Part shown: positions 5,232 to 12,623 of the stretch, one piece after another
Layout: every line of letters begins with the position of its first letter
Numbering within the stretch: the first letter of the stretch is position 1
DNA from: CAWJEL01 sp964647255
GTDB taxonomy: Bacteria; Chloroflexota; Anaerolineae; CG2-30-64-16
NCBI GenBank assembly: GCA_964647255.1
Contig: CAZYGI010000081.1
Location: 1-15,511, forward strand
Length of the DNA stretch: 15,511 nt
Direction of reading: 5' to 3'
Notes under the pieces: model-generated
The model's database searches: none
The model's input: only the letters and a program-made list of their open reading frames with translations
What the model was told of the DNA's origin: nothing
Translations under genes and position numbers: made by a program

Positions 5232-6206
5232 TTACAACTGCAGCCACGTCCCGATCCCGCGCTCCACCGCGCGGCGATAGACGATCGGTGCGGTCGCGAG
5301 ATCGTCCAGCGCCAGGCCCAGGTTGCAGGCGATGGTCCGCTCGGCCGGCGATTGACGGCCGGGCTTCTGTCCCGTCACCAGCTCGCCCAGGCTGGCATGG
5401 ATCGGCGGGATGCTGCGGAAGTAGCCGATGCTCCGGTAGGTTTCGAGCTGCGGGATGTCGTCGGTGCAGAACTTATCGGCCTCTTGCAGCGCCGGGCCAT
5501 CCCAGAACGAGTCGTAATCCACCAGCGACGCGAACGCACCCGCGTCCAGCCAGCCGGCCTTGATTGTGGCGTGCGGTGTGTGCAGGATCGGGCCCGCGGT
5601 GACCACCATGTCGCAGCCGGTGACGGCCTGCCGCGGGGCGCTGACCGCGGTTACGTCCAGCCCAAACCGCGCGCTCACTTCGGCGGCGTAGCGCTGCGCG
5701 TTCTCCGGCGTCTTGTCGTAAGCCATCACGCGCTTGACCGGGAAGAGCGTCATGAGCGCCTCCAGGTTGGTGCGCCCCTGCACGCCGCAGCCCAGGATGC
5801 CCACGATCTCGGAACCGGGACGCGCCAGGTATCTGGCGGCCAGGGCGGTCGCCGCGCCGGTGCGCATGGCGGTGATCCACGTGCAGTCCATCACCGCCAG
5901 CGGGATGCCGGTCTCCGCGTCGTTCAAGATCAGCAGCCCGGTGATGTACGGCAGACCGCGCGCCTGGTTGGTCGGATAGCCGCTGACCCATTTCATGCCG
6001 ATGGCGCGCAGCGCGGGGATATAGGCGGGCATCGCGTGGATGAATGCATCGGGCAGGGAATGGACGCCGGGCTTGGGCGGCATCTCCGTGCGGCCCAGGC
6101 CGTGCTCACGGAACGCGACCGCCAGCGCGTCGATGATCTCGGCCATGGTGACGCCGGCAGCCTCAACATCGGCGCGCGAGAGATAGAGCAGGCGTGACGT
6201 GGACAC
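5232..6206 (-). CDS. Ornithine cyclodeaminase / mu-crystallin family protein
   Basis: 324 residues from a GTG at 6206 with AAGGGAGGG about 6 nt upstream. It is full length for the family (about 320-350 aa). The NAD(P)-binding Rossmann motif is GCGVQG (139-144) within EIVGILGCGVQGRTNLEAL. Residues in the positions of the family's substrate/catalytic residues are Lys72 (GMKWVSGYP), Arg115 (TAMRTGAAT) and Asp230 (LVDYDSFW). Members convert ornithine to proline plus ammonia or act as alanine dehydrogenases, lysine cyclodeaminases or imine reductases; sequence by eye does not separate these, so no substrate is assigned. It is cytoplasmic and probably dimeric. It starts 13 nt after the stop of the membrane protein gene on the same strand and is likely co-transcribed with it; a functional link is not obvious. 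Confidence 0.88.
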   Translation of the reverse strand: MSTSRLLYLSRADVEAAGVTMAEIIDALAVAFREHGLGRTEMPPKPGVHSLPDAFIHAMPAYIPALRAIGMKWVSGYPTNQARGLPYITGLLILNDAETGIPLAVMDCTWITAMRTGAATALAARYLARPGSEIVGILGCGVQGRTNLEALMTLFPVKRVMAYDKTPENAQRYAAEVSARFGLDVTAVSAPRQAVTGCDMVVTAGPILHTPHATIKAGWLDAGAFASLVDYDSFWDGPALQEADKFCTDDIPQLETYRSIGYFRSIPPIHASLGELVTGQKPGRQSPAERTIACNLGLALDDLATAPIVYRRAVERGIGTWLQL

Positions 6207-6219
6207 GCGTTCCCTCCCT

Positions 6220-7122
6220 TTAGGGCGCGAATTCCCAGATCAAGGCCATGGCAGCGATGGTGATCAACCCGTATTCCAGCAGCACGCGGCGGCGCAGGCG
6301 GCCCTGGATCGCGTTCTGGGCCAGGCCGACCAGGTTATAAAACACGATCAGCAGAACCAGGCCGCCGGTCAGGCCGTCCAGGCGCCAGTAGTTCAGCGCC
6401 CAGGTGGCCTGGCCCAAGATCACGCCGGTGATCGCGGCGTAGAGCGCCACCAGGATGGTCGGCCGCTCGCTGCCGCGCAGCAGCTCCAGCGCCAACAGTC
6501 CGCTCACCACCATCACTTCAGTGGCCGATACGATGCTGCGCGTCCGGGTGCGATAGACGACCAGGAAGAGCATCAGCGCGACCGCATAGGTGAGCGCATT
6601 CATCCCCAGGCGGGCGCGCCGATAGCCGGGCTGGAACGGGTCAATGGTGTAGTAGATGCCCGCCATGCTGACGCCCAACGCGATGCCGGTTACGATCAGG
6701 CCAAGCACCCAGTAGACGACCGACGGCGCATTAGGCAGGATCAGCACTGCCACCCCGATCAGCGCCACGGGCAGGGCCCAGAACACCCAATGCTCGCGTA
6801 CCGACAGTTTAGCGGGTTCCGCCATTGCGCGGCCCTCGAGATTCGGCATCCAGGAGTGCCGCGACAGTGACGCGGTGCGGTTCATCCGATGCCGCTGGCT
6901 GCGCGGCTGGGCGCGCACGATCGCCTCGGTGCCGCTGGCAACCAGTCCAGCCAGCAGCAGGCCCAGGATGGTGTTATCGGTGAGGGTGAGGGTGATCGGT
7001 GAGCCGAACAGCGTCGCCGTGAAGGCGCGATCGGGCAATTGAAGAAAGCGTTGGGCCGCCAGCCCCATGAGGACAACCCAGATGAGCACGCTGGCGCGAT
7101 TACGATAGTCAATCAGCAACAT
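6220..7122 (-). CDS. Multi-spanning membrane protein, possibly DUF5656-like
   Basis: 300 residues from the ATG at 7122 (MLLIDYRNRASVLIW), chosen because GGAG lies 6 nt upstream; a TTG 18 nt earlier has no such site. About nine hydrophobic segments are visible: around residues 10-28, 42-66, 113-133, 137-160, 177-196, 202-220, 224-245, 252-272 and 282-298. A polar cytoplasmic or external stretch of about 45 residues (70-112) separates the first two from the rest. Motif-like pieces are LPDRAFTATLFGSPITLTL, IDPFQPGYRRARLGMNALTY and RTRSIVSATEV. The layout resembles the DUF5656 proteins of Chloroflexota as I remember them, but I cannot confirm it and no function is known. It is the first gene of a probable two-gene operon with the cyclodeaminase-family enzyme, driven from 7149-7177. 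Confidence 0.7.
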   Translation of the reverse strand: MLLIDYRNRASVLIWVVLMGLAAQRFLQLPDRAFTATLFGSPITLTLTDNTILGLLLAGLVASGTEAIVRAQPRSQRHRMNRTASLSRHSWMPNLEGRAMAEPAKLSVREHWVFWALPVALIGVAVLILPNAPSVVYWVLGLIVTGIALGVSMAGIYYTIDPFQPGYRRARLGMNALTYAVALMLFLVVYRTRTRSIVSATEVMVVSGLLALELLRGSERPTILVALYAAITGVILGQATWALNYWRLDGLTGGLVLLIVFYNLVGLAQNAIQGRLRRRVLLEYGLITIAAMALIWEFAP

Positions 7123-7148
7123 CCCACACTCCGGTTCCAAGTCGGCTC

Positions 7149-7177
7149 ATTCTAGTCGTGTGAGCAGGCTTTGTCAA
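7149..7177 (-). promoter_or_regulatory. Promoter of the membrane protein / cyclodeaminase operon
   Basis: Read on the minus strand: -35 TTGACA (7177-7172, consensus), 17-nt spacer, -10 TAGAAT (7154-7149). The predicted start is near 7142, giving a leader of about 20 nt before the ATG at 7122. Its -35 box directly abuts that of the plus-strand promoter. Confidence 0.75.
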
Positions 7178-7206
7178 TTGCACCGGTTGATCGTGCGCTG
7201 TATAAT
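7178..7206 (+). promoter_or_regulatory. Promoter of the metallopeptidase / FAD oxidase operon
   Basis: -35 TTGCAC (7178-7183), 17-nt spacer, -10 TATAAT (7201-7206, perfect). A start 7 nt after the -10 falls on the A of the ATG at 7213, so the first mRNA should be leaderless. Confidence 0.78.
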
Positions 7207-7212
7207 CGGCGC

Positions 7213-7581
7213 ATGGATGAGACCGCCTTTGAAGATTTGGTCGCCGAAGCGCTGGGTTCGGTCCCCGATGCCTTCCTGGCGATGCTGGACAACGTCGCCG
7301 TCGTCGTGGAAGACTGGCCGGATTACCACACGCTGCGCGCAGCGGGCGTCGCGTCGCGGTATCAGTTGCTCGGTTTCTATCACGGCGTGCCGCAAACGGC
7401 GCGCACCGCGTCCTACGGCCTGGTGACCCCCGACCGCATCAGCATCTATCGTCGCCCGATCGAGGCGCAGTGCCGGACGGATGATGAGCTGCGCACAATG
7501 GTCCGGCGCGTCGTACTCCACGAGCTGGCGCACCATTTTGGGATAGACGATGACCGTCTGCGCGAGATCGGCGCGTATTGA
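7213..7581 (+). CDS. Zincin-like metallopeptidase family protein (PF06262 type)
   Basis: 122 residues from the ATG at 7213 (MDETAFEDLVAEAL). An upstream TTG at 7171 would place the promoter -10 inside the gene, so it is rejected. The zinc site is HELAHHFGIDD at 103-113: His103 and His107 as ligands, Glu104 as catalytic base and Asp112 as probable third ligand (HExxHxxGxxD). The first part (F..LV.EAL...P..F...L.NVAV.VEDWP) is typical of this short minimal-gluzincin family of about 115-130 aa. Substrate and role are unknown; it is expected to be cytoplasmic because there is no signal peptide. No ribosome binding site can exist in the predicted transcript, in keeping with leaderless translation. 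The FAD oxidase gene follows after 30 nt. Confidence 0.85.
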   Translation: MDETAFEDLVAEALGSVPDAFLAMLDNVAVVVEDWPDYHTLRAAGVASRYQLLGFYHGVPQTARTASYGLVTPDRISIYRRPIEAQCRTDDELRTMVRRVVLHELAHHFGIDDDRLREIGAY

Positions 7582-7611
7582 TTCGCAGGGTTCGCGCTTC
7601 CTGGAGGCTTC

Positions 7612-9030
7612 ATGCCCTACAATCCTGTCACCCCAGCGATCGTGGCCGAGCTGCGTGAGATCGTCGGCGCGTCTCACGTGATTTTCGGCGACGCGGAACG
7701 GATGACCGATTACGGCCATGACGAGGTCCACGGCGCCGAGCATCAGCATCTGCCGGAAGCCGTCATCAAGCCGGCCAACGCGGCCGAGATTTCCGCGCTC
7801 ATGCGGCTGGCAAACCGGGAACGAATCCCCATCACCCCACGCGGCGCTGGGTCAGGGCTCTCGGGCGGTGCGGTGCCAGTGCTCGGCGGGATCGTGCTCT
7901 CCACCGAGCGAATGAACCGGATCCTGGAAATTGACCTGGCGAACCTGGTGGCTGTCGTCGAGCCCGGCGTCGTGACGAACGACATCGGGGAGGCGATCCG
8001 GCCGCACGGCCTGTTCTACGCCGGCTATCCGATGAGCACCGAGACCTGCTTCATCGGCGGCAACGTGGCCGAAAATGCCGGGGGCGGCCGCGCCATCAAA
8101 TATGGCGTCACCGGGCGCTACGTCCTGGGGCTGGAAGTTGTCCTCCCCACCGGGGAAATCATCGAGCTGGGCGGCAAACGGGTGAAGGACGTGACCGGCT
8201 ACAACCTGCTCCAGTTGATGATCGGCTCCGAGGGCACGTTGGGCATCTTTACGAAGATCATCCTACGCCTCCTGCCGCTGCCGCAGGCCCGCGCCGCCCT
8301 GCTCGTGCCGTTCAAGGACGCGGCGGCCGCGATTGCCGCGGTCCCGGCGGTGATCACTCGCGGCGGGCTGGTGCCGTCGGCGGTGGAGTTCATGGACCGG
8401 TTTGCGATACAGGTCGCCTATGATTTCGTCGGGGAGCGGCCGCCGCGGCCGGATCTCGGCGCGCTGCTGCTGTTTGAGGTGGATGGCTTCAGCGCCGACG
8501 AGGTGGCCGCGCAGACCGACGCCGTGGCCGAGCGGTGCCTGGAGGCCGGCGCGCTGGATGTGCTGGTCGGCGCCGATCCGGCGGGCGTGCGGCGCATGTG
8601 GCGGCCGCGGCAAAGGCTGGCGGAGGCATTGAATACGCGCTGGGCCGAACAGCTCGCCGAGGATCTGGTCGTGCCCCTGGCGCGGATTCCCGATCTGCTT
8701 CCGCACATCGAACGGCTGGCGGCGCAACACAACGTGCTCGCCCCATGCTTCGGCCACGCGGCCGACGGCAACCTCCACGTCCATCTTCTGAAGCAGGCTG
8801 AGATGTCGCTGGAAGCCTGGCGCGCCGGCCAGGCGTCGCTGTTGACCGATCTCTACCGGACGGTGGTCTCGCTGGGGGGAACGATCAGCGGGGAGCACGG
8901 CATCGGCCACAAGCGCCGCGCGTATCTGCCGCTGGCGCAGGACCCGGTGACGATCGCCTTGCAGCGCCGGATCAAAGAGGCGTTTGATCCGCTGGGGATT
9001 CTGAACCCGGGGAAGATTTTTCCGGAATGA
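7612..9030 (+). CDS. glcD: FAD-linked oxidase, GlcD / D-lactate dehydrogenase type
   Basis: 472 residues from an ATG 4 nt after GGAGG. The N-terminal PCMH/VAO-type FAD domain (about 45-225) shows PRGAGSGLSGG (76-86), the pyrophosphate loop, and IGSEGTLGI (204-212). The C-terminal FAD-oxidase domain (about 230-470) has the conserved GHAADGNLHVHL (381-392), GEHGIGHKR (427-435) and the final LNPGKIF (464-470). Relatives oxidise 2-hydroxyacids such as glycolate or D-lactate and pass electrons to an Fe-S partner (GlcF) or quinone. No glcE/glcF is present within this window, so a stand-alone D-lactate or 2-hydroxyglutarate dehydrogenase is equally possible, and the symbol denotes family only. It is probably co-transcribed with the metallopeptidase and ends facing the VanW gene. 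Confidence 0.9.
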   Translation: MPYNPVTPAIVAELREIVGASHVIFGDAERMTDYGHDEVHGAEHQHLPEAVIKPANAAEISALMRLANRERIPITPRGAGSGLSGGAVPVLGGIVLSTERMNRILEIDLANLVAVVEPGVVTNDIGEAIRPHGLFYAGYPMSTETCFIGGNVAENAGGGRAIKYGVTGRYVLGLEVVLPTGEIIELGGKRVKDVTGYNLLQLMIGSEGTLGIFTKIILRLLPLPQARAALLVPFKDAAAAIAAVPAVITRGGLVPSAVEFMDRFAIQVAYDFVGERPPRPDLGALLLFEVDGFSADEVAAQTDAVAERCLEAGALDVLVGADPAGVRRMWRPRQRLAEALNTRWAEQLAEDLVVPLARIPDLLPHIERLAAQHNVLAPCFGHAADGNLHVHLLKQAEMSLEAWRAGQASLLTDLYRTVVSLGGTISGEHGIGHKRRAYLPLAQDPVTIALQRRIKEAFDPLGILNPGKIFPE

Positions 9031-9040
9031 GTCACGAGTG

Positions 9041-9092
9041 ACCAGTCACAAGTGATCGGTGGCCAGGGAGTCCCCGATGACTTGTGACCGGT
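9041..9092. repeat. Long imperfect inverted repeat between convergent genes
   Basis: Arms at 9041-9059 and 9074-9092 pair over 19 positions with 2 mismatches around a 14-nt loop (core GTCACAAGT/ACTTGTGAC). A smaller palindrome, GTCACGAGTGAC, precedes it at 9031-9042. It separates the stops of the FAD oxidase and the VanW protein. It may end transcription in both directions, but there is no T tract. Confidence 0.6.
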
Positions 9093-9098
9093 TACGCG

Positions 9099-10994
9099 TC
9101 AGTTCCCGCTCGCCTCCGGCGGCAGCTCCGTCCCCGGCCCGTAGAGATACACCGCCTGCCACGGTCGGTAGTGGCTGACCACCTGATCGCGCTTGACCCG
9201 GCCATCACCGTACCGGATCGTTCGCGTGACCGTCACATCCATGCCTTCTTTGGCCCAGTCCACCTGTTTGATCACCCCCGGATCCAGGGTGTCATCCTCC
9301 TCGTAGAGCGGATCGGGCGCGGGTTCCCGCTTCGTGATGACCCCTTTGTCCGCCTCGATGGTGCGATCCGGTTTTGTGCCGTAGATGTGGAAGGTGATCC
9401 GGCCTTTCCGGCTGTCCACGTCAGGTTTCACGAGGATAAAATGCCCCGTATCGTTGAGGAAACGGAAATCGGCGCTTGGTGTGAAGATGCTGGCGTCCAA
9501 TCCTGGATCGCCGTACCAGCCGACCACATAGCCGTGTGGATAACGCTCAACGATCGGGAACCCGCCCCAGAAGGCCGCTCGGAACACGGTGGTGGACACC
9601 TGGCACACGCCGCCGCCCACGCCCACCTCCGTGCGGTCGCCGCTGATGATCAGGGAATCCACGAAGCCGTTGGCCGTGCTGACATCACCGACGGTGCGGT
9701 AGAATGAGAAATCCTTGTCCGGCGGCACGACCGCCCCGACGAATTTGCTGGCCGCATTGACGATGTTCTGGATCCGTTCGCGCGACGAGCCGGCGAAGTA
9801 AGTCGTTCCCTCGCTTATCTGCTCCACGATGCCCATCTCGGCCACGCGGTTGCTGTCAATGGTCGGGAGCACGGTGTTCACCGGCAGGGTGATAACCTGC
9901 GTGGTGGTCAGAACGGCGGACGCGGCGGCGGTCGTTGGTTGCCCCGCGTCCTGTAGGATGGCGGCCTCCAATGCGTCCACCGCGGCGCCGGCATCAAGCC
10001 GTCTGCCGACCTGGCTCGGGGTGAGCACGATCACGTGGCTGCTCTCGGCGTCCCAATCGAGCACAGCGTCATAGGCCGGCTGATTGATCTGTGCGGCGAT
10101 CTCGGCGACGAATCCGGCCACTTTGTCCCGGTTGAGGGTGACGCCAAGCTGGACCGTACGATCCGGGCCCGCCGCGGGGGACAAGGCCAGCCACTCACTC
10201 AGCAGGGCCGGTTCGATGGCGAACTTTCGCACGCCGTCCGGCGCCTCGGCGACCGCGATCACTGATTTGTGGAGGAGGCCGCGGGCGGTGGCCAGCGCAG
10301 CATCTACAGAGAGCACCGCCGGCGGCTGCTCCTCGACCACCAGCTCCACTGTGCCGCCGGTCTCCGACCGCAGCGCAGCCTCAATGGCGGCGCGCGTCTC
10401 GTCTTGGCGCACCACCCGTCCCGGCTGGCCCGGCGTCCCGCTGACGTCCAGCCCTGCAATGCTCAGAGTGGCTTCGCGCGGGCGAAGGTCCACCTCGGCA
10501 GCGATTTGTTTGAGGGCCAGCGCGAGACGGTTTTCGTTGAGCCGCACGGTCGGACTGACGGCCTTTCCATCCTTGAGCGCCTCCCATTGCGTGACCAGAT
10601 CGCGTCGCAGGCCGGCCCAGAGCGCGGCCGGGGGCGCGCCTGCGCTGGAGAATGCGCCCTCGCGGCCGGCGGCAAACGCTTCAACCGCCGTGGCCTGCGC
10701 ATCCACCGCCACGCCGAGTTCGGCGGGCGTTAGCGACCACGTCCGCGCGCCATACCGCACGGTGATCGCCGCGCCGGGAAACGGTGTCAACTGATCGGCG
10801 ATCGTGCGCGCGGCCTCGGCCTGCGTCAATCCGCCCAGGGGAATCCCGGCCACGCTGACGCCTTCGTAAACACGCTCATTGTAACGCAGCTCGTACGCGG
10901 CCAGCGCGCCGACGGCGATCAGCGCCACCAGGCCCAGCACAAGAAGCGCTATCCAGAAGCCCCGGCGGGGGCGAGAAGGCGTGGAACCGCCCAT
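9099..10994 (-). CDS. VanW/YoaR-family exported protein with peptidoglycan-binding-like domains
   Basis: 631 residues from the ATG at 10994, preceded by GGAAGGAG. Residues 1-12 are basic and 13-35 form one membrane segment (signal anchor), so the bulk should be outside. Two YoaR-like putative peptidoglycan-binding repeats (PF12229 type) occupy roughly 55-215 and 225-360. The VanW domain (about 400-540) is clear: DFSFYRTVGDVSTANGFVDS (428-447), GVGGGVCQVSTTVFRAAF (458-475), FPIVERYPHGYVVGWYGDPG (479-498) and FLNDTGHFILV. A G5-like tail (about 545-618) ends RYGDGRVKRDQVVSHYRPW. VanW is named after vancomycin-resistance clusters, but its biochemical role is unknown; a cell-wall or surface role is inferred. 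It is monocistronic with its own promoter at 11064-11092. Confidence 0.88.
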   Translation of the reverse strand: MGGSTPSRPRRGFWIALLVLGLVALIAVGALAAYELRYNERVYEGVSVAGIPLGGLTQAEAARTIADQLTPFPGAAITVRYGARTWSLTPAELGVAVDAQATAVEAFAAGREGAFSSAGAPPAALWAGLRRDLVTQWEALKDGKAVSPTVRLNENRLALALKQIAAEVDLRPREATLSIAGLDVSGTPGQPGRVVRQDETRAAIEAALRSETGGTVELVVEEQPPAVLSVDAALATARGLLHKSVIAVAEAPDGVRKFAIEPALLSEWLALSPAAGPDRTVQLGVTLNRDKVAGFVAEIAAQINQPAYDAVLDWDAESSHVIVLTPSQVGRRLDAGAAVDALEAAILQDAGQPTTAAASAVLTTTQVITLPVNTVLPTIDSNRVAEMGIVEQISEGTTYFAGSSRERIQNIVNAASKFVGAVVPPDKDFSFYRTVGDVSTANGFVDSLIISGDRTEVGVGGGVCQVSTTVFRAAFWGGFPIVERYPHGYVVGWYGDPGLDASIFTPSADFRFLNDTGHFILVKPDVDSRKGRITFHIYGTKPDRTIEADKGVITKREPAPDPLYEEDDTLDPGVIKQVDWAKEGMDVTVTRTIRYGDGRVKRDQVVSHYRPWQAVYLYGPGTELPPEASGN

Positions 10995-11063
10995 ATGCTC
11001 CTTCCCTGCGCGACGGTGAACCGGGCTGTGCTGGCGATAGGTTGCGGCCGGCAGGTCCCCCTG

Positions 11064-11092
11064 ATTTTACCAGACGGACAGATAGATGACAA
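11064..11092 (-). promoter_or_regulatory. Promoter of the VanW-family gene
   Basis: Read on the minus strand: -35 TTGTCA (11092-11087), 17-nt spacer, -10 TAAAAT (11069-11064). The expected start near 11057 gives a leader of about 62 nt before the ATG. Confidence 0.7.
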
Positions 11093-11132
11093 ACAGCCCG
11101 CTCTGTCTGCTCCGGCCATCCGTTAACGCGCA

Positions 11133-11162
11133 CGGGGCTGTTGCCTTGCGACAACAGCCCCG
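11133..11162. repeat. GC-rich perfect hairpin
   Basis: CGGGGCTGTTG at 11133-11143 pairs perfectly with 11152-11162; the loop is 8 nt. It lies between the rplL terminator and the VanW promoter. No T tract follows on either strand. It could be a back-up terminator or a dispersed palindrome. Confidence 0.6.
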
Positions 11163-11186
11163 CCGAGGTGAGAACGATGGGTGACT

Positions 11187-11227
11187 CCCCCAAATCTCCC
11201 ATCTAATACAGATAGTGCATTTGGGGG
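11187..11227. repeat. Inverted repeat CCCCCAAAT ... ATTTGGGGG
   Basis: Nine-bp perfect arms at 11187-11195 and 11219-11227 enclose 23 nt of less GC-rich sequence. It is the middle of three hairpins filling the 375-nt gap between rplL and the VanW gene. The role is unknown. Confidence 0.5.
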
Positions 11228-11278
11228 GGCGTTTCTAACACTTTGTTTTTGAACTGAGCGAAACTTTAAGGTCCACCA

Positions 11279-11320
11279 AAAAAGAGCCATCCGCGCAGGA
11301 AGCGCCGGACGGCTCTTTTT
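11279..11320 (-). terminator. Intrinsic terminator of the rplJ-rplL operon
   Basis: Read on the minus strand: AAAAAGAGCC, then GTCCG, a loop region, CGGAT and GGCTCTTTTTT, giving a stem of about 14 bp with one mismatch and a U tract. It begins 50 nt after the rplL stop. The A tract on the other side makes it bidirectional. Confidence 0.88.
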
Positions 11321-11369
11321 CTCGGCCACGAATCGCAGAAGCGTACGGCTATCTGCAGCGGCGAGTAAC

Positions 11370-11756
11370 TTACTTGACCTTGACGGTCGCGCCCACGCCT
11401 TCGAGCTTGGCCTTAGCGTCCGCGGCAGCTTCCTTGGAAACGGCCTGAACGACCGGCGCCGGAGCGCTCTCCACCAGGTCCTTGGCTTCTTTGAGGCCCA
11501 GGTTGGTCAGGGTGCGGACGACCTTGATCACGTTGATCTTGTCGGCGCCGAAGCTCTCCAGGATCACGTCGAACTCGGTTTGCTCCTCGACCGGCTCGGG
11601 CGCAGCAGCCGCGGCGGCCGCCATGGGCGCGCCCGCAGCCATCATCATCGGCGCAGCGGCGCTGACACCGAATTTCGCTTCCAGGGCCTTGACGAGCTGG
11701 GAGAGTTCCAGCACAGACAGTTTCTCGATCGCGGCGATCAATTCATCTTGAGTCAT
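11370..11756 (-). CDS. rplL: 50S ribosomal protein L7/L12
   Basis: 128 residues from an ATG with AGGAGG 8 nt upstream. The N-terminal dimerisation helices (MTQDELIAAIEKLSVLELSQ) that bind L10 are followed by an Ala/Pro-rich hinge (about 34-58, including MMMAAGAPMAAAAAAA). The C-terminal factor-binding domain is typical: EFDVILESFGADKINVIKVV, then GLKEAKDLVE and KLEGVGATVKVK. It forms the flexible ribosomal stalk that recruits EF-Tu, EF-G and other GTPases. It is the last gene of the block, 123 nt after rplJ. That spacer contains only weak local palindromes, and the gene is closed by the terminator at 11279-11320. Confidence 0.98.
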   Translation of the reverse strand: MTQDELIAAIEKLSVLELSQLVKALEAKFGVSAAAPMMMAAGAPMAAAAAAAPEPVEEQTEFDVILESFGADKINVIKVVRTLTNLGLKEAKDLVESAPAPVVQAVSKEAAADAKAKLEGVGATVKVK

Positions 11757-11879
11757 GGGAATTCCTCCTGATTAGTATAGCTGTTGTAGCAGTTTGTTGA
11801 TGTTGAACAATGGGCCATTGACGATGAACGTTTTTCCACCCCAATGGGAATGGTCTACGGTTAATCGTCCATGGTCGGT

Positions 11880-12410
11880 CTAGGCGGCCTTCTCCAACTG
11901 CTCGACGCGTGCGTTGAGCACGTTCATGAAGCCGCGCATTGTGCCGGCCAAAACGTTGACTAGGCCGACGATCGGCGCCTGCAGGGTGCCGACGACCTGA
12001 GCCCGCAACTGATCCTTGCCCGGCAGTTCGGTCAGGGCCTGAACACCGGATTCATCGAACACCGACTGGCCCATGATGCCGCCGCGGAGCACCATGATTT
12101 TGGAGTCCTTGGCGAACTTGGACAGGGCCTTAGCCGGCGCGGCGACCTCGTTGTAGCAGAACGCTACGGCGGTTGGGCCGGACAGCAACGCTTCCGGGGC
12201 CGGCAGCCCGAGTTCCGTGAGCGCGTGGGCCAGCAGCGTGTTCTTGCTGACCGCCAGCTCGGCTTCGCAGCTCCGCAGATCGCGACGCAGAACTTCGATC
12301 TGCTTGTGGGTCAGGCCGCGATACTCGGTGACGATGATAGCCTGGCTGCGGTTCAGCCTTTCGACGTACCCGCTGATCAGGGTCTCTTTCTTTGCATGTG
12401 TAATAGCCAA
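11880..12410 (-). CDS. rplJ: 50S ribosomal protein L10
   Basis: 176 residues from a TTG at 12410, chosen because AAAGGAGG lies 8 nt upstream and the protein then begins MAITHAKKETLISGYVERLN as expected; the open frame runs further up through the leader hairpin, which is not credible coding. Family landmarks are YRGLTHKQIEVLRRDLR, VSKNTLLAHAL and SGPTAVAFCYNEVAAPAKAL. L10 is the base of the ribosomal stalk, binding 23S rRNA near L11 and carrying L7/L12 dimers on its C-terminal helix. When in excess, L10 (or L10-L12) binds its own leader and lowers expression of rplJL; such a leader lies directly upstream (12467-12605). Confidence 0.97.
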   Translation of the reverse strand: MAITHAKKETLISGYVERLNRSQAIIVTEYRGLTHKQIEVLRRDLRSCEAELAVSKNTLLAHALTELGLPAPEALLSGPTAVAFCYNEVAAPAKALSKFAKDSKIMVLRGGIMGQSVFDESGVQALTELPGKDQLRAQVVGTLQAPIVGLVNVLAGTMRGFMNVLNARVEQLEKAA

Positions 12411-12466
12411 GCGAGGTACCTCCTTTCGCAATGTTGCCGCGTCTGCGGCGACCATGTCGTCGCAGC

Positions 12467-12506
12467 AAAAAAGCCTCCGCGCCCGAGGCATGAGGGCGCG
12501 GAGGCT
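12467..12506 (-). terminator. Attenuator terminator in the rplJ leader
   Basis: Read on the minus strand: AGCCTCCGCGCCC (12506-12494), 9-nt loop, GGGCGCGGAGGCT (12484-12472), then six U (12472-12467). The perfect 13-bp stem with U tract lies upstream of the rplJ ribosome binding site and downstream of the L10-binding fold, so it can abort transcription when L10 is plentiful. Confidence 0.88.
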
Positions 12507-12529
12507 CCATAACGCAAAGTCAGGGGCGC

Positions 12530-12605
12530 TCCATCCACTCGCCTCGGCAGGCCCGCTGGTGCGGATTAGTTCCCGAAGGAAACCTGCTGTCTTCAGCGCA
12601 AAGAA
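12530..12605 (-). ncRNA. L10 leader (ribosomal protein autoregulatory RNA)
   Basis: On the minus strand the conserved words appear in the right order: GAAGACAGCAGG (12594-12583), a small TTCGGGAA hairpin, ACTAAT, then CCTGCCGAGG (12551-12542). CAGCAGG pairs with CCTGCCG across the fold, as in the L10 leader family (RF00557 by my recollection). The attenuator terminator follows. It lies in the 213-nt rplA-rplJ spacer. Confidence 0.9.
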
Positions 12606-12623
12606 GCGATTCGATTGTGAACG

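Noticed and set aside
5352..6197. Plus-strand open frame of 281 codons
   Set aside because: Antisense to the ornithine cyclodeaminase-family gene; no family pattern in its translation.
8263..8910. Minus-strand open frame of 215 codons
   Set aside because: Antisense to the FAD oxidase, whose motifs are unambiguous.
12411..12491. Longer N-terminus for L10
   Set aside because: The extra codons come from the attenuator hairpin region; the TTG at 12410 has a strong AAAGGAGG and gives the usual L10 start.
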